Below, one piece after another: positions 54,670-64,000 of a stretch of 64,000 nt of DNA (its first letter is position 1; each line of letters opens with the position of its first letter). A program made the position numbers and the translations under genes. The notes beneath the pieces were generated by a model, which was not told the origin of the DNA, did no database searches, and worked only from the letters and a program-made list of their open reading frames with translations. The stretch comes from Vanessa cardui. Taxonomy: Eukaryota > Arthropoda > Insecta > Lepidoptera > Nymphalidae. The stretch lies in the NCBI RefSeq assembly GCF_905220365.1, contig NC_061140.1, forward strand, positions 12,030,501 to 12,094,500. Reading direction: 5' to 3'.

Positions 54670-54960
54670 ACTTGGTGGTAGGGCTTTGTGCTAGCCCGTC
54701 TGTGTAGGTACCACTTACTCATTAGTTATTCTTCCGCCAAATAACAGTACTCAGTATTGTTGTGTTCCGGTTTGAAGGGTGAGTGAGCCAGTGTAACTAC
54801 AAGCACAAGGGACATAACATCTTAGTTCCCAAGGTTGGTGGCACATTGACGATGTAAGGAATAGTTAATATTTCTTACAGCGACATTGTCTATGGGTGAT
54901 GGTGACCACTTACCATCAGGTGGCCCATATGCTCGTCCGCCAACCTACACCATAAAAAAA
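54670..54960 (-). mobile_element. ~285-bp element, near intact
   Basis: From acttggtggtagggctttgt to cgccaacctacaccataaaa. Along with 42380-42670 one of the best reverse copies. Confidence 0.9.
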
Positions 54961-54964
54961 GAGT

Positions 54965-55350
54965 GAGCAAGTTCTTCAGGTATTGGGTATGTTATGATCT
55001 TTTTTGTACCCCTAGCTACTTGTATGTTTTCGTGATGATGGAGTAATAAAGCGTAAGAAACTTTCGCATTTATAATATCACTCAGTATTCATTTGGCAGC
55101 TTTCCCCATTTGTATATATGAAAATAGGTTCATCAATTTAGAGAAACATTATGACATTGAAATTAATTTACTTAAAAAGATTTTTCATGCCATAATTTTG
55201 AGTTCAGTCACAACATATATTATAATTTTATACAGATACATTATTATTCAAAATACATGATTACATGAATAAACTCTATTTATATTAATATATTTTTGTA
55301 TATCTCTGTCAGGTAATTTTTAACCTTTCACTTAAAACAATTTAAGCCAA
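54965..55350. other. No gene recognised
   Basis: AT-rich non-coding DNA. Confidence 0.4.
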
Positions 55351-55354
55351 AATT

Positions 55355-55422
55355 ACCGAATAACCTTCTCCTCGAAGGGAAAGGTCTTATCCCAGCAGTG
55401 GGAAATTAACAGGCTGTTGTTG
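55355..55422 (+). repeat. SINE tail, plus orientation
   Basis: accttctcctcgaagggaaa and atcccagcagtgggaaatta, then caggctgttgttg. It faces a second SINE fragment 130 bp downstream in the opposite orientation. Confidence 0.7.
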
Positions 55423-55555
55423 TTTTTTGTTACCGAACATACCACTATCAAATGTATATCAAATGTTTAACCGACGATCCATCAAGCTTCTCTACAAAAT
55501 ACATACTTTTTTTGTTATCGTTTTTTTATTTAGTAGGACAACTGACTTGAATTTG

Positions 55556-55788
55556 AAACATATTCCACCGCGCTGTTCCAATGCGGGTTGGTGGAATACA
55601 CATGTGGTAGAATTTCTATGAAATTTGTCACATGCAGGTTTCCTCACGATGTTTTCCTTCACCGCTGAGCACGAGATGAATTATAAAAACAAATTAAGCA
55701 CATGAATCAGCGGTGCTTGCCTTGTTTTGAACCCGCAATCATCGGTTAAATGCACGCGTTCTAACCACTGGGCCATCTCGACTCTATG
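55556..55788 (-). repeat. tRNA-derived SINE, 3' truncated
   Basis: tattccaccgcgctgttcca through ttgaacccgcaatcatcggt to cactgggccatctcgactc. The tail is missing. Confidence 0.8.
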
Positions 55789-55789
55789 A

Positions 55790-58170
55790 AAACTAAAACT
55801 AAATATTGCCCAAAATCGCAGTTGAATGTATTGGACTAGAGCGGAATTAAGATCAATGTTAAGTTCAGTGATCAGTCAGGACAATGTCGTTAGTTTTTCA
55901 TCATAACAACCTAAATTTCAAACAAAATTATGCAAGAGTTTGTTTGCAACAAACAAATATGAAATTTCGACTAACAAATTTATTGTTATAACCCGAATAA
56001 GACATAATATTATCTCGAAAGCAATCAATGACCATTTGGCTCCAGAGAAGGCCTTGAAGTCTGGCAGTAATGCCAAGCTGATAAACAGACAAAATATCGA
56101 TTCAATAGCTTCCTTAGTTAAATTCCAAACACGTTTATTTTCTATCATCACGCAAGATAACCATGAACTTGGCTAGCTACCAGAATCTAAAGAATCTGTC
56201 ACTAATGACGACCTTCCGGTTGGAGACAGCCGTTTTCATGGTTAAGGCGTCACGCTTAAAGCGATTTAAATTCGAATTAATGGGACGCGCTAGATTGTAA
56301 CGTTTTGAAATGATATGTAAATACAGAATAAATATGATGCAACCTTTAAAGCAAGACGATTTCGAATCGGTTTCTCGACGAATTATTATTTCAAATTTAG
56401 AAACCGTTCCATATTTTAACGTCATAAAATTTCAGTTTTCGAATTTAATACGAACTAGCTGACTAGCCTGACTTTGTGTGGATTAAATTTATACAAAGAT
56501 TCCCTTCCAATTTCAAATTAAAGTTCAGTGGGTTATAAAATAAATCAATGTTTCAAATATTAGCAGCAATTTTGTCTGTTCCTTGAAGGTTAGTCGGACC
56601 TAATGATTTTATTAGTATTATTGCTTTGATCAAGAGATGGCGCTGACTGTCTTTTAAATCGCGCTATCGTTTGACATAACGAAATGTATGTAGATGTTTA
56701 TATTTATTTGAAATTAACATATGCTATATACTCTCCATTTTCGTGTGTGGGCACAAGTACATCGATTCGATCTCGTTATAATTTTAGAATAAATTATTGA
56801 AATTATTTGGAGAAATCACGTTTAATATTGACGGACAGCAATTAAGTATTTTTAAGAGTTCCGTCCATTAAAATGGAACGAAAATATTATCATCCAATTG
56901 TTGATAAACAAAGTATTGTATATATTGGCTTAACGCCAAAATTGTATAATATATTGGTTTACAGCGTGGATACTTTCTGCCAGATTCTGAAATTATAAGC
57001 AAAGACGCATTTAATCTAACTAAGGATATACTGAACGCTCATTGGTTGCCAATGACGTCATTTTTACCATCAACCAATGCAAACATTTAGATTTTAATCT
57101 TTGACTACCCTTCTTTCCAGTGTTCAAAAACTCAAGATACGTCTCAACCTCTCAATGATAATTTAAATGAGTATTATAGAGGCTACGGGTAGTGGTGACC
57201 ACTTACCATATAATGCTCCATTTACAAGGCAGTCTACCTACATTACAAAAAATATTTGAACATGAAATAAATATGTCTTTCACATTTTTTATCAATACAT
57301 AAAACGTACAGAACTGAAACGATGTATGTCATAAATTCGATCTCTTTTATCTGAATGTAAAATTTATATATGCACAGATCTCATACATAATATTCAGCTC
57401 ATGTCACACAATTGGTAAGATATATAGATAGGTAGTAATGAAAAGATTTTAATTTTTTAACAATTCGGTTTACCAGAACTGTTCTTTAAGAACTATACCT
57501 ACTGCAGAATACAATCAGGAAATGTCAGAAATAATATGGAACGTAACCTTGAGTTTGATCCAGTATGGCGATCAAATTAGATATACTGGTGATAATAATC
57601 TGTGTAAGTCAGTTTTTTTATTTCAAATGGGCGGATAAAATCAAGTAATTTGTAGTAGTGCTAACATCCTATTAAATTTCAATGCTGTATTCTAGTTTAA
57701 AGAGTTAATGTTCTAAGATAGTTGAAGACAATTGTGCAGTACATATTTATGTCCTACAAGTTGCAACTGAGAATGTCTCTCCAGAAATAGAATTGCCCAA
57801 CTCGTTATCGAACCTAAGTTAATCAGCTAACCACTCAACCAACATCACCTTTTACATAATATTTCATCACACCATTCTATCTCTGAATCACTGACTGTCG
57901 AAAATCTTTTACGCGATGAGATAAACGCGTTGACGTTTATTCTGCGAACTATTTTACGTGGAAACGATTTTGATACAGATACAGTTACCGGAAAATGTGT
58001 TCTGTAATACAGATACTATCATGTTTTACTGATATCACGTAACAGTTTTTTGAATCTTTAATCGTCAGTGATACGGAAGGATGTTTCGATTATGATAATT
58101 TACGTGGATTTAGTTTAAACTATTATGGGTTCCTCAAATTTTTAGGTTACTCTAATTATTGCTGCTTTAC
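55790..58170. other. No gene called; one low-stop region
   Basis: 55918-56425 has neighbouring reverse frames of 77 and 82 codons, with hydrophobic stretches in the first. I cannot assign it. 57180-57245 is a ~285-bp family relic (gtagtggtgaccacttacca). The rest is AT-rich. Confidence 0.3.
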
Positions 58171-58175
58171 AAATT

Positions 58176-58232
58176 AACAGCCTTTTAATCTCCCACTGCT
58201 GGGCTAAGGCCTATTCTCAATTATAGAAGATT
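58176..58232 (-). repeat. SINE tail relic
   Basis: ttaacagccttttaatctcc then cactgctgggctaaggccta. Confidence 0.6.
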
Positions 58233-58242
58233 TTTGAACTAA

Positions 58243-58440
58243 TTATACTGCTCTCATCATCCGCCTGCCCTTATCCCAATTCTTCTTGGGGTCGGCACAG
58301 CATGTCTTCTCCTTCCATACCTTTCTGTCCCACGTCATCTCACAAGTAATATTATTTCTAACCATATCAACTTTCACAAAATCCATCCATCGTTTGTTTG
58401 GTCGTCCTCTACCTCTATATCCATCCACTTCGCTTCTCAG
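58243..58440 (-). pseudogene. LINE ORF C-terminal fragment (RTE-like)
   Basis: Minus frame 58428-58243 encodes YRGRGRPNKRWMDFVKVDM, EMTWDRKVWKEKTCCADPK and KNWDKGRRMM. GRGRP.KRWMD..K.DM and DR..W...TCCADP are, from memory, characteristic of the far C-terminus of RTE-like LINE polyproteins. No RT region remains. Confidence 0.75.
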
Positions 58441-58544
58441 TTACCGTTGCCACTTTCAAACTTCCCTAACTAAGTATGCTGCTCTATAATGGGTATATAC
58501 GGGAGAATTACATTGAAATAAGACACATGCAGACTTACTCGCGA

Positions 58545-58705
58545 TGTTTTAATTTTTTTTATGTTGATTTGCGACCTGCAAACGAGTAGAAGGCTCACCT
58601 GATAGAAAGTGACTACCACCGCCCATGGACATCTGAAGCACCAGGGGGCTAGCAGCTGCGTTGCCGGCCTTTGAGGAAGAGTACGCTCTTCTCTGAAAGG
58701 TTCCA
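58545..58705 (+). repeat. Repeat with 'ccgcccatggacatctg' core
   Basis: tttgcgacctgcaaacgagt, ctaccaccgcccatggacat and cgttgccggcctttgaggaa match 985-1120 and 17480-17600. Confidence 0.75.
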
Positions 58706-59100
58706 TTGCTTAGTACAAGATGAGTGGTAAAACAAATCGCCTTCTTGAAATTCAGTGATGCTTGTTCAGGTTTGAACCCGAAGTAATTAACATACGTGTT
58801 CCAGCTGAACCTATTTTCAGAGATTCACATACCGTTCTCGTGTTTTCACATCATTAAATGACTTATAACAGATTCTTGAAAACAATTTCGTCTCCGAGAA
58901 ACAAAAATCATTTGTTATTTCTAGTAAAGCTCTCGAATACTACGAATTTGACGCAAAGTACGCAACTCCCTTGTGTTGATTCGATACCCTCTCTCAGATC
59001 TTTATCTTTAAAACATACAGTTCTCTTCGTAATATTTTCATATCGTATTTTTGACGAATAAAAATGGAGACATAGTTTATTCAAAGACACTTTTGTTTCA

Positions 59101-59265
59101 TAACTAGTATTCGCCCGCGGCTTTGCTTGCGTCTCCTTAAAAAAGTCCGCGATAGTATATGTCTGTCTCTTTGGCATAACCCATAATAATGACTTTTTAT
59201 TCTTTACTTTTTTCGAGAAATAATGGCTTATTTTCGAAGAGGTTTTAAGGAATACAGCATTAATC
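59101..59265 (-). repeat. Helitron-type 3' end, reverse orientation
   Basis: aactagtattcgcccgcggc and tttgcttgcgtctcct are the reverse complement of a CTAG-terminated end with a GC-rich hairpin-like segment. The 120-codon reverse frame over it appears fortuitous. Confidence 0.5.
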
Positions 59266-59280
59266 CTCATCCTATTAAGT

Positions 59281-59559
59281 TTTTTTTTATGGAATAGGTT
59301 TGCGTACGAGCATATGCGCCACTTGATGGTAAGTGGTCACCAACACCCATAGACAATGATGCTGTAAAAAATATTAACTATTCCTTACATAGTCAATGTG
59401 CCACCAACCTTGAAAACTAAAATGCTCCGTAGTTACACCGGCTCACTCATCCTTCAAACCGGGACACAACAATACTGCGTACTTTTGTTTAGCGGTAGAA
59501 TATCTGATGAGTGGGTGGTGCCTACCCAAGCGGGCTTGCACAAAGCCCTATCACCAAGT
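59281..59559 (+). mobile_element. ~285-bp element
   Basis: From ttttttttatggaataggtt to aagccctatcaccaagt, with a short deletion in the central accttggg...tgcctgtag block. Confidence 0.85.
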
Positions 59560-59727
59560 AAATATATTGTACATTTAATTTCGATTAATATTTTCTCTTT
59601 ACAGTATGTAATTTAAATAATTATTTTCAAAGATATTACAGATTAAATACTCCGGGACAGTAGTTTGTATTGTCTAATGACAAAAAAGATGTGAACGTTG
59701 TAAGACATTCTGTAGTATAATATATAG

Positions 59728-59761
59728 TATCAGCATGGCAACCGGCGAAGCGGGTTGCTAG
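59728..59761 (+). repeat. Helitron-type terminal remnant
   Basis: catggcaaccggcgaagcgg followed by gttgCTAG and T. Confidence 0.5.
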
Positions 59762-59999
59762 TTATTATTTGTAAAGGAAAAATACTAACACGTGTGATGT
59801 AATTTGCAAAATGTTCGTTATAAAAATCATATCTGTTGGCAAATATACCAGTTAACTGTCGCAAGAACACTTCAAAAGAAAATTAGGTCATTAATTATAC
59901 AAAGACGTTGAGTGTAACACGCGTCAGATGAAAAAAACTATATATATTTAAAAGAATTTTGCTAAAAGTAATATGTTATATGACATTTCAATCGTCATA

Positions 60000-60262
60000 A
60001 AAAAGTGCGAGTTGGACTCGCCCATGAAGGGTTCCGTAGCAACAAGTATCAAAGTTTATATTTATGAAATGTTTCATTCCTTAAACGAAATTTCGACTGT
60101 ATAATTCTTATAGAAATAAAAGTGCCTGTGACATACGGACAAATAGACAGACAGACATGACCAAACCATAAGGGTCGCCACTCACTCAATTTAAATCGGC
60201 GTAAAGTGGTACCTCGTCTCGTCCGGTATGGAGAGTCATGGAGGCCCGATTCCCTTCCCCCC
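60000..60262 (+). repeat. Interspersed repeat 'aagtgcgagttggactcgcc'
   Basis: gcgagttggactcgcccatg and agggttccgtagcaac, then aagtgcctgtgacatacgga and cataagggtcgccactcact. As I recall, this sequence is abundant in insect non-coding DNA; class not determined here. Confidence 0.6.
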
Positions 60263-60264
60263 AA

Positions 60265-60745
60265 AACATAAAAATATGGATATATTAGTTAACATTTCCT
60301 TCAATAATTCCTAGTTTCATGTGTTTGTTCATAGCTGAGTAGAAGAAAAATTAAAATAATTATAGTACATGGAAGCTCCATATTAATAGCTATCACGTAG
60401 GAAGCTCTATTATACTTGATTTGAACGTGCACCGTTTCGACCAGAAATTATTTGAAAATTTTATATTTTCACTATACGTATTTATGATATAATATGCTTA
60501 TAACAAACATTAAACAAATGTTTTAATAAGATGCATTATCTTGAAAGACTTGGAATTATACAAAGTGACATTCGTTGCTGCTACATTAACTGAACTGTTA
60601 TAACGAGAGAATAAAAATTTATTATACTAAAATATATAAAAATAAATAATATTTATTTAAATATGTACTATATAAGCCTATTACTATTATATTTATTTAT
60701 TATTAGATGTATTATATTATTAGGATGTAAAGTAATTGGTATATA
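60265..60745. other. No gene recognised
   Basis: AT-rich non-coding DNA. Confidence 0.4.
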
Positions 60746-60751
60746 TAAAGT

Positions 60752-61060
60752 AAAAAGTAAAGTAAAGTAACAGCCTGTAAATTTCCCACTGCTGAGATAA
60801 GGCCTCCTCTTCCATTAAGGAGAGGGTTTGGAACATATTCCACCACGCTGTTCCAATGCGGGTTGGTGGAATGCAAATGTGGCAGAATTTCGATGAAATT
60901 AGACACATGCAGGTTTCCTCACGATGTTTTCCTTCACCGCCGAGCACGAGATGAATTATAAACACAATTAAGCACATATATATAGTGGTGCTTGCCTGGG
61001 TTTGAACCCGCAATCATCGGTTAAGATGCACGCGTTCTAACCACTGGGCCATCTCAGCTC
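60752..61060 (-). mobile_element. tRNA-derived SINE, full length
   Basis: Tail gtaaagtaaagtaacagcct at the left, head ccactgggccatctcagctc at the right, box-B-like tgggtttgaacccgcaatca inside. Closely resembles 51389-51698. No clear target duplication. Confidence 0.9.
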
Positions 61061-61064
61061 CATT

Positions 61065-64000
61065 GGTCTTTTACTTTTACTTTACTTTAGACGAGGTGCT
61101 ATATATCAGTCAGTGCAGAGAACAGCTTAAGCGCCAAAATATTTTGTTTGGAAAATGGTATTTAAAATTTTACTTCAAATTTCATTTCGGAAATGTTCAA
61201 TGTTAATGTTCTTCTGTTGTCGACACCTTTCAATTAGAAGATAAGGTTTGATATATATTTCACCACGCATCTTCAATTTTTTGGATACGATTACAGAGAT
61301 CAATAACCCTTAGATATTATGCTGCTGTGCAAGAATAATCAGGAAGCCATTCGATTATTATTAAACTAGACACGGCGTTAACTTATAACCATATCAAAAT
61401 ACTTTTATATCGAAATAAAACGGTAAATAGTCAAATCACTGTCCATAACCAATGTTCACATTCATGCGTGAATTATCGCGTTATAAATAAATCTGACAAA
61501 TAAAAAAAAAAGTTAAATTGAAACTATATTAATACTTGGATTAATTGATACCCAAGTCCACATAGCTCTCCACTCAATTTTACCGCATACTTGGCCGGCT
61601 ATCATCCGACCGATTGATTCCACCGCAAATTAATCAGACGTAAACCTAACTACGATTTCAGTTATCTTTGACTACATTTGCTGGGATGTTCATTGATTTT
61701 TAATCCAATACAAATGTGAGACAAATATATATGAGTTATTATCAGAAGATTGATTTTAGAGGAATATATGCCCATTAGATTTCCAAAAAATATACTTTTG
61801 TCTATTGCTCATATTTAGCTGTAGAAAATTTAAAATTCCTTACTGACGGTTCATGAACTATACAGTACACAATCAATTAAAAGAAATTTTGATTAATAAA
61901 TGACAATAGCTAAAATGGCTTTTATATCTTCATAAGTTTATCTTGGGCTTATTTTTTCACTAAAGTTAGAAGATTCTTGGCTATATATGTCTATACACTG
62001 TACATTGGTTAACTGAAGTAAAACGTTTAGTTTATATATTAGTACTAAGTCTAAGCGTAAATCAATTTTAACATACGATGTGTAGGATTCCTGGATGTAG
62101 TCATAATTGTCGGATACGTCATATGATGAGTGCTATAATATCAAACATATTATCCATTTTATAGGAACTATTCTCTTCGTCATTATGTTATAAAGAATAT
62201 TTTCAGAACATTCATTCAGAATTTCTATGAGTTTTCTATACTGCAAGAATTTCAAGATTTTAAGTTTACCAGCTGATATTAAAGAATATTTATCTAAACG
62301 ATGTTATATATTGCGTTATATTTTGGTCTAACACCATTAAAGAAACAGACATCTTCAAAATTCAGCCATCTCATCTCTAATCCTTTACGGGTTGGCGCGA
62401 ACCGCGTCCGACGCAAATATTTACGGGGACGCCACAGCTGAGGTCAATTTTCTGCATCCTAGTTACAAAACGACTTAAATCCTCTTACAGTTTTAGTTAA
62501 TTTTCATTCTTACTACCGTTTAAATAAAGTTCGTTTTGCGACGAACGTTTTGAAGCCATAAAATTGAGAAGGATATCGCATCAACGTCGAAAAATGTGAT
62601 TTATCTAGACGCATTAAGGTACATTCCAGAATATGATCACTACAATTTAGTGCAAGAGCTGAATGTCTCAAAAACCTATTTTCATTAAAGTAAAATCGAC
62701 TTTAAATCTTGAAATATAAGAGTGAATTTCGTCTGATGCTTTCAGGTTTTAAGTGCAGTGCACTTTGCCCGCGGTTCAGTGATGCACCTCGGAGCATGGA
62801 TACCAAGTTATGGTTATAATAAATATATGGACGGTTAATATTCTAGATTATCTATACGTGTGTATTATGACTGGGACTGTTTTATGTCGGACGCACGGAG
62901 TTGGATCGTGGTATAAAAGGGATTTTATAGTGTATCTTATGTTTCAATTGCAATGACTTTTTATCGCATCTATTTTAATTAGCGCGTTTTTATTATTAGT
63001 TTTATTAATTTATTGTTTGATTGTTCTGATATCTTTATGATAGAGAAGTTTATAATAAAATTATCTAAATTGGACGATGACTTTATGGAGATAAATTGTT
63101 TTAGTTCAACTTTTTTTTACTAGTGTTGCCTGTTGAGTGAACAGAAGACGTATATATAAATCGATTCCGATGAATTTAAATTTTAAAATTATATCTTATT
63201 AATATTCATACATATAGTATTTAATTAGTAGAAACAATTAAACACTGTGTTTCTTCTGATTTTTCTCAGTGGAATATACAATATGGATCAACGTTGTACC
63301 ATACCTGATTAGATTAAATTTGAGACATTATTTTGACAGCTGTCATTAAGAACGAAACATGAGAAACATTTTGAAAATTGAAAATTGATCGTATTCCAAA
63401 TTTAAAACACGAAATTCCAAATTAAACGATTGTCCAGTTTATCGATTACAACCTAAAACGATATGTGATGAAAATAAAACACGTCAAATGTGTATCAGAG
63501 CAGAACGTTCGTCAACATGCGTCTGCGGTTTTGTGGCTTATCCATCGTCGGAGCGACTTTTTATTTCAAATAACACTTCTTATAATTCTTTTCTGATTAC
63601 TAATGAATTGTATTATTAAATAGTACATGCTTACTTCGTTCTTATATCTTCCTGACTGGCAGTATGCAGGATTATATGAGATTCTTAACAGAATTTAATT
63701 TAAAATGTCATGTCTATTAACTTTTAGATCTCTGGTCATAACGGTTTGTAATGACGTATAAATTTTAGCTTAGAATTATGTAATTAATATCATCTCGTCT
63801 TAGACGTTATATTTTAATAATTATTACTACATTCAATTATTTATATGTACGATCGAAAAGTCAACATAATCGAGAATACATTCGCCACAAAATTTTACAG
63901 TGTTTTTATGACAGCGAAGCGAATACGATTTTTGTCGTATCGTATCTTTCACGTGCTATCTAGCTATCCACATTAGAACATTTATGGAACCTTATATATA
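61065..64000. other. No gene recognised
   Basis: AT-rich. 62390-62450 is GC-richer (ggcgcgaaccgcgtccgacg) and aagtgca-g-tgcactt at 62751-62765 is a small palindrome. No ORF above background and no repeat I recognise. Confidence 0.4.

Noticed and set aside
58908..59270. 120-codon reverse-strand ORF
   Set aside because: Lys-rich, no motif, and overlaps a Helitron-type fragment.

Overview
The window looks like intergenic or intronic DNA from a butterfly or moth, most likely a nymphalid-type lepidopteran. It is AT-rich, has almost no host coding capacity, and is packed with short interspersed elements typical of Lepidoptera: a tRNA-derived SINE with a GGCCCAGTGG box-A-like head and a TTACAGGCTGTT tail, a ~285-bp family running from TTTTTTATGGTATAGG to CCCTACCACCAAG, Helitron-type fragments ending in CTAG, and decayed LINE tails. 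I see no convincing host gene, rRNA, functional tRNA, operon or CRISPR array. The organism call is inference from repeat content.

The one substantial gene is an uninterrupted 799-codon ORF at 20442-22841 (+). It encodes a transposase-like protein with an acidic, Ser-rich N-terminus, a basic segment, several Cys clusters and a probable RNase H-like core (YDLQ, YSDNCCGQ, GHTQNEGD). It lies inside a ~4.14-kb DNA transposon bounded by 41-bp terminal inverted repeats at 19563-19603 and 23660-23700 (two mismatches). A degenerate ~72-bp array sits between the left end and the ORF. An intact ORF with nearly matching ends suggests a recently mobile, possibly autonomous copy. This is the best candidate for a little-described system here.

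Layout: 0-8 kb holds diverged repeats, a SINE with a duplicated head (3800-4077) and a broken RTE-type LINE endonuclease fragment (7790-8181, -). 8-19 kb holds Helitron-type and SINE fragments, a pair of oppositely oriented LINE 3' ends (12645-13060 and 13390-13570) and more ~285-bp copies. 19.5-23.7 kb is the transposon. 24-36 kb holds a Helitron-like unit (24101-24338), an 80-bp perfect (TA)n palindrome (28486-28565), a SINE with a clear 12-bp target duplication (28975-29286) and several near-intact ~285-bp copies. 36-45 kb holds a LINE reverse-transcriptase C-terminal fragment (40370-40645), a SINE nested in a ~285-bp copy (41898-42300), and a striking 220-bp-arm foldback (42991-43574) next to a second element sharing its terminal motif. 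45-64 kb has further SINEs, LINE tails and anonymous AT-rich DNA; I recognise nothing in the last ~2.9 kb.

The repeats are not a cooperating gene set: the window records successive, sometimes nested, insertions. Names for repeat families are descriptive, since no library search was possible.
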